Below, in pieces: positions 34,801 through 42,434 of a DNA stretch of 64,000 nt. This stretch comes from JAKFEE01 sp036675815. GTDB lineage: Bacteria; Pseudomonadota; Alphaproteobacteria; Rhodospirillales; Magnetospirillaceae. Within the stretch, counting starts at the first letter, position 1. Every line of letters starts with the position of its first letter. A program made the position numbers and the translations under genes. The stretch lies in the NCBI GenBank assembly GCA_036675815.1, contig JAKFEE010000028.1, positions 62,001-126,000 of the forward strand, written 5' to 3'. The notes under the pieces are model-generated. The model worked only from the letters and a program-made list of their open reading frames with translations, was not told the DNA's origin and ran no database searches.

Positions 34801-35304
34801 TCAGCCCATCATCTGGTAGGTATTCGCCAGATCGGAGTCGGCCTCCTCGTCCAGCAGCGACGAGATGGCGGCAAGCAGTACCATCTCCTCCTTCTGGATG
34901 TGGAACACCTGGCGCTCGATCAACTCGCTGGCGATGGCATGGAATGCCTTCCATGAGGCGGCATCGAAGCCGTCCTTCAGCGCCGCACGCGCACGCTCGA
35001 CGGTCTCCTTGACCAGCGGCGTCATCGCGGCATGTTCCTCGGTGAGGAAGCTGTTGATGCTGTCCTCGCCGCGGTCCGCGAGCAGCGGGAACAGGTGCTG
35101 CTCCTCAAAGGCGAAGTGGCGCTCCACCTCGCTGGCCAAGCAATTGGCCGCCTCGCGCACGGCAGTCCGCACGTCGACGTCGTCGAGATCGGGAACGCGC
35201 TTGGCCGTGTGCTTGGTCAGCACCGTCTCCAGATTGTTGAGCGCGGCCAGCGTCGTCTCGTGATCCTTGTGCAGCAGGCTACCGGTACGGGTGTCGTCGA
35301 ACAT
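34801..35304 (-). CDS. Hemerythrin HHE domain protein
   Basis: A 167-residue four-helix protein. Metal-ligand candidates are the His of LLHKDHE (about 15), the His/Glu of VERHFAFEEQHLFPLL, the His of LTEEHAAM and the His/Glu of FHIQKEE, the layout of bacterial di-iron HHE proteins. Such proteins bind oxygen or NO, or protect iron-sulfur clusters. It diverges from a GNAT/Rrf2 pair. Confidence 0.88.
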   Translation of the reverse strand: MFDDTRTGSLLHKDHETTLAALNNLETVLTKHTAKRVPDLDDVDVRTAVREAANCLASEVERHFAFEEQHLFPLLADRGEDSINSFLTEEHAAMTPLVKETVERARAALKDGFDAASWKAFHAIASELIERQVFHIQKEEMVLLAAISSLLDEEADSDLANTYQMMG

Positions 35305-35488
35305 GTCAGCTCCTCAGTTGGCACACGGCGTACGCAGCCGGACCGCCCCATCCGGCACCCACCAGTCGCATCGCCCCCTCGCATCCCGCACTGGCTTATG
35401 GTAATTTCGTACTTGAATGCCATTTTAGAAGGCGCGGCGGCGGCGATGTCAAGCCGCCACGACAAGAAGGTTCGACGGAGAGACGGTC

Positions 35489-35971
35489 ATGACCCCTGCG
35501 AGCGACATCCCGGCTGCGGCTGGTGACGATGAGGTCGTCGCCGTTCGCCCGGCCACCGCGGCCGATCTGCCGGCGGTCATCGCCCTCGATGCCGAAAGCA
35601 CGGGATTGGCCAAGCCGGACTATTGGCGTGACCTTTTCGAGCTGTTCGGTGACCGCAAGCACGGGCGACACTTCCTCGTGGCCGAACTGGACGGCGACGT
35701 GGTCGGCTTCATCACCGGCGAGGTGCGCGCCTGGGAATTCGGCTCGCCGCCTTGCGGCTGGGTGTTCGCCATCAACGTCAAGACGGGTATCCGCCTCGGC
35801 GGCATCGCCACCGGTCTGTTCGATGCCATCTGCGAGCAGTTCCGCACCGCCGGGATGGTCAAGGTGCGAACGATGCTCAGGCGGGATCATCACCTCGTCA
35901 TGTCGTTCTTCCGCAGTCAGGGCATGATGGCCGGGCCGTTCATCCAGCTCGAGAAGGATCTGGAGCAATGA
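35489..35971 (+). CDS. GNAT-family N-acetyltransferase
   Basis: A 160-residue GNAT-fold protein: VRPATAADLPAVIALDAES at the start, then a strand VGFITGEVR, and an acetyl-CoA loop region (KTGIRLGGIATGLFDAI) where the usual RGxG/A motif is only loosely kept. The substrate is unknown. It overlaps the Rrf2 gene by 3 nt. Confidence 0.85.
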   Translation: MTPASDIPAAAGDDEVVAVRPATAADLPAVIALDAESTGLAKPDYWRDLFELFGDRKHGRHFLVAELDGDVVGFITGEVRAWEFGSPPCGWVFAINVKTGIRLGGIATGLFDAICEQFRTAGMVKVRTMLRRDHHLVMSFFRSQGMMAGPFIQLEKDLEQ

Positions 35972-36411
35972 GATTGCAGAAGGCGACCCGTTTCGCCCTC
36001 TACGCCGTACTGGAACTGGCCTCGGCCCCCGAATCACAGCGATCGGCGGCCGAGATCGCCGAGAAATACGGCGTTTCCATCAATCACTTGGCCAAGGTGC
36101 TGCGTACCCTGGGCCGCGCTGGATTGGTCGAGGCGGCGCGTGGTGCCGCCGGCGGCTATCGCTTCTGCGGCAACACGCGGCGCACGACGCTGCTCGACGT
36201 CATTCGCCATTTCGAAGACGTCGAGCCGATTCTCCACGGCGAACGGGAACCGGGCGATGCCACGCCCGCAGGCCAGGCGTTGCGGCGGGTGCTGCAGGAG
36301 ATCGAGGATACCGCCCTGGCCACCCTCGGCTCCATCACCCTCGACACCGCGCTCAAGCTGGTCGGGCGCGCCGGCGAACAACGCCGCCTGCCCGCCGACG
36401 CGGCCGAATAA
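35968..36411 (+). CDS. Rrf2-family transcriptional regulator without cluster cysteines
   Basis: A 147-residue Rrf2-type winged-helix protein: MRLQKATRFALYAVLELA, the recognition region SINHLAKVLRTLGRAGLVEAARGAAGGYRF and the following TLLDVIRHFED. Iron-sulfur Rrf2 proteins (NsrR, IscR) have three cysteines after this region. Here only one cysteine is present (YRFCGN), so a standard cluster is not expected. Coupled to the GNAT gene, it may control that gene and the divergent hemerythrin. Confidence 0.87.
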   Translation: MRLQKATRFALYAVLELASAPESQRSAAEIAEKYGVSINHLAKVLRTLGRAGLVEAARGAAGGYRFCGNTRRTTLLDVIRHFEDVEPILHGEREPGDATPAGQALRRVLQEIEDTALATLGSITLDTALKLVGRAGEQRRLPADAAE

Positions 36412-36451
36412 CCCGCCCACGCGCCTTTCCGCGCGGGAAAGGCCCTGCCCA

Positions 36452-38170
36452 TCATTGGGGCGCGCCGCCCGCCGCCGCCAGCGGCACGCGCAGCTCGAAA
36501 GCGGCGCCGTGGCTGAGCGGGAGCGCTGCCAAGGTACCGCCGATCTGGGTTGCCAGGGCGAGGGCCATGCGCAGGCCCATCCCCTTCTGCCCCCGAAGGT
36601 CGAAGCCGGGCGGCAGCCCCCTGCCCTCGTCGGAGACGACGACCGAGATCATCGGCTCTTCCGCGACGCGACAGCGAACCTCGACCATGCCGGCGCCTCC
36701 GGCGCCGGAGGCATGCTTCACGGCGTTGGTGATCAATTCGACGAGGATCAGTGCGAACGGCCCCCCGGCATCCACCCCGATCTGCGCGGCGCCTTCGGTT
36801 TCGATCCTCACCCTGGCGCGCCCGACGCTGATCGCCGCGACGTCCTCGCACACGGCCCGCGCCAGCGCGAACGCCTCCACCGTCTCGTAACGATCCTGCC
36901 GGTACAGACGCTCGTGCAGCCGTGCGACGGCACGGATTTGGGCCTGCGCCGCGTCGAAATGCTCCCTGGTCGCCGCATCGGATGCCGCCTGGCCTTGCAG
37001 GCTGAGGGTGGCGGACACCAACTGGAGGCTGTTCTTGATGCGGTGGTTGACCTCGCGAAGCAGGACCTGCTTTTGCGACAGGGCCATGACGGCGCTGCCG
37101 AGTTCCCGGATCTCGCGCACGCCCGATTCGGGGACGTGCGGCAGTGCCTCCCCGTCCACTGCCGCCCGCGCGGCGCCGGCCAATACGTTGATGGGATCGG
37201 ACAGGCGCCTCCCCATGACGACGAGCAGCACCAGAATGGCAATGACGAACGCGATGCCGCCCGCCGCCAAGGCTAGCAGGGGCAGTTGCCAGGCGCGCTC
37301 GAACTCCGCGCTCGGCCCGGCGAGAACGAGGGTCCAGGGCGCTTGTCTCAGCCGATGGAACGCACCGTACATCTCGACGCCGCTCGGCGTCTGGCCCCGA
37401 AAAATCCCGCTGCCCGCCTGTACGGCGATCGCCTCGAGATACCAGTCGGGCGGCGTGCCGCCGATGCGGGCCGCCGCGAAGGGAGCGCGCGTGATGACCC
37501 TGCCGTTGCCGTCGACGAGGGCGACAAACCAACCGGCGGGCGGTCGTTGCGTCGCCAGTAGCGCGACGAGATCGCGCGGCAGGAGCCCGAGGTGCAGCGC
37601 ATGGGTCACGCCTTGCCTGCGCACCGACGGCACCGTGACGGCGATGGTCCAGCGTTTCGTGGCCGGGCCGACGAACAGGTCCGATACGTGGGTTTTCCCC
37701 TCGATGATCACCGCAGGAGGTAAGCCGGCGGGATCGGAAACGGGCAGGTCGACGTCGGCCGGCCTGCTGGTATTGACCACCTGCTGGCCCGAGGGCAACG
37801 AGAGGGCGAGCCAGCCACCGACTCGCTCGGTGACGCTCTCCGCCTGCCTACGGAAGGTCGCATAATCGCCTTGGTCCAATGCCGGGGATGTCGACAGCGC
37901 CGTCAGCGCCGCGATCCATGTGACGACCTGCTCGTCGACGGCCAACGACAGCGCTTGCGCCGTGCGCTCCAGACCTTGGCGCGCCGCCTTTCGGTACTCG
38001 TAGGAACTCCAGGCGACGACGGCCGCGACGAAGGCCAGGAGCGGGACAGTCGTGGCGAACGCGAGGACCATGAGCTTCCGCCGCAGCGTCGTCGCCGCGG
38101 TGGAGTCGGGCGCGCGCTCGGGCCGCGCGGTTGTTCTTGATTCCTGGGCGTCCCCTGTGGTCCCCAGCAT
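36452..38170 (-). CDS. HisKA_2/HWE-type membrane sensor histidine kinase
   Basis: A protein of 572 residues if started at ATG 38170 (an earlier ATG at 38260 is possible). It has an N-terminal membrane helix, a periplasmic sensor region of about 220 residues resembling a Cache/CHASE domain, a second helix (LPLLALAAGGIAFVIAILVLLVV), a HAMP-like linker, a phosphoacceptor motif LLREVNHRIKNSLQ and an ATP-binding domain with ELITNAVKHASG and GLPPGF/GMGLRMA. No response regulator is adjacent, so its partner is elsewhere. Confidence 0.88.
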   Translation of the reverse strand: MLGTTGDAQESRTTARPERAPDSTAATTLRRKLMVLAFATTVPLLAFVAAVVAWSSYEYRKAARQGLERTAQALSLAVDEQVVTWIAALTALSTSPALDQGDYATFRRQAESVTERVGGWLALSLPSGQQVVNTSRPADVDLPVSDPAGLPPAVIIEGKTHVSDLFVGPATKRWTIAVTVPSVRRQGVTHALHLGLLPRDLVALLATQRPPAGWFVALVDGNGRVITRAPFAAARIGGTPPDWYLEAIAVQAGSGIFRGQTPSGVEMYGAFHRLRQAPWTLVLAGPSAEFERAWQLPLLALAAGGIAFVIAILVLLVVMGRRLSDPINVLAGAARAAVDGEALPHVPESGVREIRELGSAVMALSQKQVLLREVNHRIKNSLQLVSATLSLQGQAASDAATREHFDAAQAQIRAVARLHERLYRQDRYETVEAFALARAVCEDVAAISVGRARVRIETEGAAQIGVDAGGPFALILVELITNAVKHASGAGGAGMVEVRCRVAEEPMISVVVSDEGRGLPPGFDLRGQKGMGLRMALALATQIGGTLAALPLSHGAAFELRVPLAAAGGAPQ

Positions 38171-38318
38171 GTCTCGCCCCAGCCTGGCCGTGAAGGCTCC
38201 GGAAGATCGCCGATGCGTGCCAACTCCGGCATCGACCACGATGCCGGGCCGTTCGCTCATCCGCTGAATGGGAACGATACGGTCTCCCCTCGCCCGGCGA
38301 CGAGGGGAGACCGGCTGC

Positions 38319-38546
38319 TCAATGGACGCTGTAGGGTTCGAGATCGTGCTGCCGCACGGCGGCGAAGGCGAGATCGCGGGTGGGGGCGAAGCCGATGCTG
38401 CTGCCGTCGGCGGCGAAGATGCCCCAACCATCGGTGTTGTCGGCGATCACCCGCTTGATGAAGGCCACCTCTTGCATGCCCCATGCGGCGAAATCGCGCA
38501 CCGACATCTGCCGCGGAGTGTTCTGGGTCAGGTTGTGGTCGGTCAT
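38319..38546 (-). CDS. DUF1150 family protein
   Basis: A 75-residue protein with the DUF1150 pattern (AWGMQEVAFIKRV, GWGIFAADGSSIGFA, then DLAFAAVRQHDLEPYSVH). It lies 1 nt downstream of the small heat-shock gene, the usual arrangement in alphaproteobacteria, and is presumably induced with it. Its function is unknown. Confidence 0.88.
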   Translation of the reverse strand: MTDHNLTQNTPRQMSVRDFAAWGMQEVAFIKRVIADNTDGWGIFAADGSSIGFAPTRDLAFAAVRQHDLEPYSVH

Positions 38547-38547
38547 G

Positions 38548-39015
38548 TCAAACCTCCTTGCCGGCAGGGCCGGCAGAAACCTTGCCCGCGCCGTGGTCGG
38601 CGCCGCGGCTTTCGATCTCGATGCTGCGCGCGCGCAACTGCGGCTGTGGCCGCATGAGGTCGATGTGGAGCAACCCGTTGTCCAGGCGCGCCGCCTTCAC
38701 GTCGATGCCCTCGGCCAGCACGAAGCTGCGCTGGAACTGACGGGCGGCGATTCCTCGGTGGAGATAGACGCGGCTGCCGTCCTCCTCGGACTGGCGGCCA
38801 CGGATGATCAACTGGTTGTCTTCGATGGTGATGCTGAGATCGTCACGGGAAAAGCCGGCGACCGCCAGTGTGATGCACAGGCCATCGTCGCCGATCTGTT
38901 CGATGTTGTAGGGGGGATAGCCTTCGGCCGAGCTCTTGGCGGCGCGATCGAGCACGCGCTCGAAGTGATCGAAGCCGAGCAGCAAAGGACTGTTGAACAC
39001 AGACAGACGGGTCAC
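38548..39015 (-). CDS. Small heat-shock protein (Hsp20/alpha-crystallin)
   Basis: A 155-residue IbpA-type chaperone: YPPYNIEQIGDDGLCITLAVAGFSRDDL, then an HRGIAARQFQRSF strand typical of class A alphaproteobacterial Hsp20 proteins, then LDNGLLHIDLMRP. The GTG start at 39015 follows AGGAGGA, 8 nt upstream. The leader of about 80 nt after the predicted promoter could hold a ROSE-like RNA thermometer, but its fold could not be tested here. Confidence 0.92.
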   Translation of the reverse strand: MTRLSVFNSPLLLGFDHFERVLDRAAKSSAEGYPPYNIEQIGDDGLCITLAVAGFSRDDLSITIEDNQLIIRGRQSEEDGSRVYLHRGIAARQFQRSFVLAEGIDVKAARLDNGLLHIDLMRPQPQLRARSIEIESRGADHGAGKVSAGPAGKEV

Positions 39016-39101
39016 GCGAGCGTCCTCCTGACAAGCGAGCGACGTTGGGCCCAGTGGCTGGCGCCCGAAGCCGGCGGCCCGAAATGGCACCGCCACAACA
39101 C

Positions 39102-39130
39102 TATTTTGGCTGATCGCAGGGTCCCGTCAA
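39102..39130 (-). promoter_or_regulatory. Predicted promoter of the hsp20-DUF1150 operon
   Basis: On the minus strand TTGACG (39130-39125) is followed after 17 nt by AAAATA (39107-39102). The -35 box is good and the -10 box weak. Transcription would start about 80 nt before the GTG of hsp20. Confidence 0.4.
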
Positions 39131-39188
39131 GTGAAGGGGGCGCTTTATCCGGGCTTGGCCGGACGCGTGGGAGCCCCTCGCCGTTCGC

Positions 39189-39216
39189 GCCCTGCCGGCA
39201 TGAGGCGCGGCAGGGC
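39189..39216 (-). terminator. Possible terminator hairpin after pmtA
   Basis: GCCCTGCC/GGCAGGGC forms a perfect 8-bp stem with a 12-nt loop, 20 nt past the pmtA stop. There is no T-run, so it is only a candidate. Confidence 0.35.
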
Positions 39217-39236
39217 GACCGGGCTCTCGTCACGCC

Positions 39237-39869
39237 CTAGGCAGCGGCCAGGCCATTGCGGCACTGCAGGACGTTGAATAGGCCGAGCGGCGGCACCGAC
39301 TGGTTGGAGACGATCGTGAGCTCGCTGTCTTCCGACAGGATGGAATCGAGCTTGAAGTCGGGCCGCCAGCCGAGCCACCGCGCCATCGGCGCCAGTAGCT
39401 GCACGATCGGCTTGCCCGAATCGCTGTCGGCGTAGAAATGATTGCAGATGACGATGTCGCCGCCCGGCTTGCACACCCGGCGCATCTCGGCCAGGCATTG
39501 CGACGGATTCGGCACGACCGACATCACGTACATGGCGACGACCGCGTCGAATTCGCCGTCCGGGAAGTTCAGCTTTTCGGCGTCCATTTCGAGCAGGTCG
39601 TCGACATTGTCGAGGCGCTTCTGCTTCACCCGCTCGCGAGCCACCGCCAGCATGTCCGCCGAGACGTCGATGCCGGTGATGCGGATATCGCGGCGATAGT
39701 GTGGTAGCGACAGCCCGGTGCCGACGCCCACCTCGAGGATGCGCTTCGGCCCCAGTTGATTGAGGGCGCGGACGGTGCGCGTACGGCCATACGCCATCAC
39801 CGGGCCGAAGACGATATCATATATGGGCGCATACCGGCGGTAGGCGCGGCGCACAGACTCCAGGTCCAT
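39237..39869 (-). CDS. pmtA: Phosphatidylethanolamine N-methyltransferase (Rhodobacter PmtA type)
   Basis: A 210-residue class I SAM methyltransferase: RRYAPIYDIVFGPVMAYGR at the start, the SAM motif LEVGVGTGLSLPHY, then GIDVSADMLAVARERV and a post-II DAVVAMYVMSVVPNP. This whole layout is characteristic of the soluble PmtA that makes phosphatidylcholine. Ubiquinone or menaquinone methyltransferases are less likely because of the length and the VFGPVMAYGR segment. Confidence 0.82.
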   Translation of the reverse strand: MDLESVRRAYRRYAPIYDIVFGPVMAYGRTRTVRALNQLGPKRILEVGVGTGLSLPHYRRDIRITGIDVSADMLAVARERVKQKRLDNVDDLLEMDAEKLNFPDGEFDAVVAMYVMSVVPNPSQCLAEMRRVCKPGGDIVICNHFYADSDSGKPIVQLLAPMARWLGWRPDFKLDSILSEDSELTIVSNQSVPPLGLFNVLQCRNGLAAA

Positions 39870-40072
39870 TGGCGTGCTTCCACTCTCGTCACAGAGTTAC
39901 GGATCGTCGATACCAGCAAACACGGCCGGCGTCAGCCTCGACGAAGGCGTGATTCCAAAGAAATCATGTCCTGTCGCAATATCATGCCGGGCGACGCATC
40001 TGTCGAGACGCTTCAAGGGGCGGCTCGCTCGAATCTCGACGACCTCTCGCCATTGGTCGCAAACTGAGGACG
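39870..40072. other. Non-coding gap upstream of pmtA
   Basis: This stretch precedes the pmtA start and follows the sRNA terminator on the minus strand. It must hold the pmtA promoter. Nothing else recognisable was seen, and the open frames crossing it lack ribosome-binding sites. Confidence 0.5.
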
Positions 40073-40155
40073 AAAAAAAGAGAGCCGCCTTGCGGCGGCT
40101 CAAGTCTAGGGAGGAAACGTCCAAGAAAGACAGCAGCGACGCTAGGTCGTTGCTG
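40073..40155 (-). ncRNA. Probable MmgR/alpha-r8-type small RNA
   Basis: On the minus strand a -10-like TATTGT (40167-40162) is followed by stem-loop 1, CAGCAACGAC/GTCGCTGCTG. A single-stranded stretch then contains TTTCCTCCCT (40117-40108). The terminator is GAGCCGCC-GCAA-GGCGGCTC (40101-40082), followed by seven T. A transcript of about 80 nt would result. The ten-nt TTTCCTCCCT motif before a terminator is what I recall as the hallmark of the alphaproteobacterial alpha-r8 (MmgR) family, which limits polyhydroxybutyrate build-up in Sinorhizobium. The exact ends are estimates. Confidence 0.6.
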
Positions 40156-40336
40156 CGGTGCACAATATGGAGAAAACCTCGTCCCAAGACAAGGCGAACT
40201 TGCCCGCCGTAAACGCATGGCTGGGTTTCCGTGCGAGCATGGAGCGGCATCCGCCCTACGGCAATGCAGGGATGTGCGGCGGCGATTCCGCATTGCGGCA
40301 TTCTGCTCTATCATGGCTGCGGCCGTGGAGGGACGC
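40156..40336. other. Gap between the small RNA and queC
   Basis: It contains the predicted minus-strand sRNA promoter (around 40160-40190) and, on the plus strand, the region that must hold the queC promoter. An in-frame upstream ATG for queC at 40217 exists but has no ribosome-binding site. No other feature was seen. Confidence 0.5.
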
Positions 40337-41044
40337 ATGACGGACAGGGACGCCAGGGCGATCGTACTGTTTTCCGGCGGGCAGGATTCGGCGACCTGCC
40401 TCGCCTGGGCACTCGAACACTTCGACCACGTCGAGACCGTCGGCTTCCGCTATCGCCAGCGCCACGCCGTTGAACTGGCGTGCCGGGACGTCATCCGTGA
40501 TCGGTTGGCCGCATCGTTCCCGCGCTGGGCGGCACGCCTCGGCGCGGATCACTTGGTCGAGGCGACGACCATCGCCGATCTGGGCGATACCGCCATGACC
40601 GCCGACGTCGCCATCGAGATGTCGCAGGACGGGCTGCCCACCACGTTCGTGCCCGGGCGCAACCTGGTGTTCCTGACCTTCGCCGCGGCCATCGCCTATC
40701 GCCGCGGCCTCAAGCACATCGTCACCGGTGTGTGCGAGACCGACTACTCGGGCTACCCCGACTGCCGCGACGACACCATCAAGGCGCTGCAGGTGGCGCT
40801 GAACCTCGGGATGGACCGCCGCTTCGTGCTGCATACGCCGCTAATGTGGATCGACAAGGCCGGCACCTGGCGTCTGGCGCAGGCCTTGGGCGGCGACGCC
40901 CTGGTGGCCCTGATCCGCGGCGAGAGCCATAGCTGCTATCTCGGCGACCGCAGCCACAACCATCCCTGGGGCCACGGCTGCGGCCACTGCCCGGCCTGCG
41001 AGCTGCGCGCCAAGGGCTGGGCCGCGTTCACCGCCACCGGCTGA
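40337..41044 (+). CDS. queC: 7-cyano-7-deazaguanine synthase
   Basis: A 235-residue QueC converting carboxy-deazaguanine to preQ0 for queuosine or DNA modification. The PP-loop VLFSGGQDSATCLAWAL is near the start, TDYSGYPDCRDD mid-protein, and four zinc cysteines close the protein (SCYLGD, then GCGHCPAC). ATG 40337 has GGAGGG upstream. No other queuosine genes are nearby. Confidence 0.95.
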   Translation: MTDRDARAIVLFSGGQDSATCLAWALEHFDHVETVGFRYRQRHAVELACRDVIRDRLAASFPRWAARLGADHLVEATTIADLGDTAMTADVAIEMSQDGLPTTFVPGRNLVFLTFAAAIAYRRGLKHIVTGVCETDYSGYPDCRDDTIKALQVALNLGMDRRFVLHTPLMWIDKAGTWRLAQALGGDALVALIRGESHSCYLGDRSHNHPWGHGCGHCPACELRAKGWAAFTATG

Positions 41045-41174
41045 GCCGCAACCGGGCTTCTACCCACACATTCAGCTCCACCCCCTTGAAAGCACAGGGC
41101 GGCGCCGCGGTTCCCGTGGGCCGCATGCGGCTGCTGCTGACGCAGCGCCGATTTCTTTGCTGCAGCGATACCTC

Positions 41175-41216
41175 TTGTAGCAGGACCCCCATGTCGGTAC
41201 TGTAACGTTCATTACA
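41175..41216 (+). promoter_or_regulatory. Promoter and TetR-type operator of the RND efflux operon
   Basis: TTGTAG (41175-41180) and TACTGT (41198-41203) are spaced 17 nt. The -10 box is overlapped by the inverted repeat TGTAACGTTCATTACA (41201-41216), placed as expected for repression by the TetR-family protein encoded at the end of the operon. Confidence 0.5.
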
Positions 41217-41247
41217 TATCGCCCGGCTTTGCCCGCGAGAGGAATCC

Positions 41248-42423
41248 ATGCATCGAGTTTTCGCCGCCCTCCGGATCACCGGCCTCATCGCTTTGACGCC
41301 ATTGCTCGCGGCCTGTGACGAGAGATCGGCGGCAGCGCCGCCCCCGCCACCGCCGCCGGAAGTCGCGGTGGTCGCGGTCGCGCCGCAGCGGATGCCGGTA
41401 ACGACGGAGTTGCCGGGACGCACTGCCGCGTTTCGCGTCGCCGAAGTCAGGCCGCAGGTCAATGGCATCATCCTCAAGCGCCTGTTCGTCGAGGGCAGCG
41501 AGGTCAAGGCGGGGCAGCAGCTCTATCAGATCGATCCGGCGCCCTATGCCGCCGCTCTGCAAAGCGCCAAGGCCGAGCTGGCCAAGGCCGAAGCGACGGC
41601 CAAGTCGGCGCGGACCAGGGCGGTGCGTTACCGGGAACTGGTCAATCGCGACGTGGTCAGCCGCCAGGCCTACGACGACGTGATGGCGGCCGAGGAGCAG
41701 ACGCAGGCGCAGGTCGGCGTCGCGCAGGCGGCGGTCGAGACGGCGCGCATCAATCTCGATTACACCAAGGTCTTTGCCCCCATCGCCGGGCGTATCGGCG
41801 GCTCCTCCATCACCGAAGGTGCGCTGGTCACCGCCAACCAGGCGACGCCGCTGGCGACGGTGACGCAACTGGATCCGATCTATGTCGACATCACGCAGTC
41901 GAGCACCGAATTGATGCGGCTACGCCGCGACATCGCCGAAGGCAGGTTGCAGGGGGCCGACCGCGAGCGGGCGCCCGTCACCCTGACGTTTGACGGGCAG
42001 GCCTATCCCGAGCCGGGTAAGCTGCAGTTTTCCGAGGTGACCGTCGATCCGACCACCGGCTCGGTACGGCTGCGCGCGGTGTTTCCCAATCCACGGCAGG
42101 AGCTGATGCCGGGCTTGTTCGTGCGCGCCCTCGTCGCCCAGGCGGTCAAGGACGATGCCCTGTTGGTGCCCCAGCAGGCGGTCACGCGGCGGCCGGATGG
42201 CAGCGCCGCGGTGTGGGTGGTCGGCGCCGACGACAAGGTGACCGCACGCACCATCACCGCCCCCCGCGCCATCGATGACCAATGGCTGGTCACGGCCGGC
42301 CTCGAAGCTGGTGAGCGGGTCGTCGTCGAGGGCCTGCAGAAGATCAAGCCCGGCATCCAGGTTCGTCCCGTTCAGGCCCAGGCGACGGCGGCGGCCGCCG
42401 CACCCGCCGTCGTCGCCAATTAG
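41248..42423 (+). CDS. RND efflux periplasmic adaptor lipoprotein (AcrA/MexA-like)
   Basis: A 391-residue adaptor with a signal peptide and lipobox LLAAC (lipidated Cys23) followed by a Pro-rich linker. The order is barrel-sandwich hybrid (VRPQVNGIILKRLFVEGSEVKAGQQLYQIDP), a helical hairpin (about 95-165), the returning lipoyl half (YTKVFAPIAGRIGGSSITEGALV) and a beta-barrel. It is followed after 11 nt by the RND pump gene. Confidence 0.93.
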   Translation: MHRVFAALRITGLIALTPLLAACDERSAAAPPPPPPPEVAVVAVAPQRMPVTTELPGRTAAFRVAEVRPQVNGIILKRLFVEGSEVKAGQQLYQIDPAPYAAALQSAKAELAKAEATAKSARTRAVRYRELVNRDVVSRQAYDDVMAAEEQTQAQVGVAQAAVETARINLDYTKVFAPIAGRIGGSSITEGALVTANQATPLATVTQLDPIYVDITQSSTELMRLRRDIAEGRLQGADRERAPVTLTFDGQAYPEPGKLQFSEVTVDPTTGSVRLRAVFPNPRQELMPGLFVRALVAQAVKDDALLVPQQAVTRRPDGSAAVWVVGADDKVTARTITAPRAIDDQWLVTAGLEAGERVVVEGLQKIKPGIQVRPVQAQATAAAAAPAVVAN

Positions 42424-42434
42424 ATTGAGCGCCC

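Noticed and set aside
39897..40301. Minus-strand open frame of 134 codons upstream of pmtA
   Set aside because: It contains the sRNA terminator and T-run and has no ribosome-binding site or recognisable motif.
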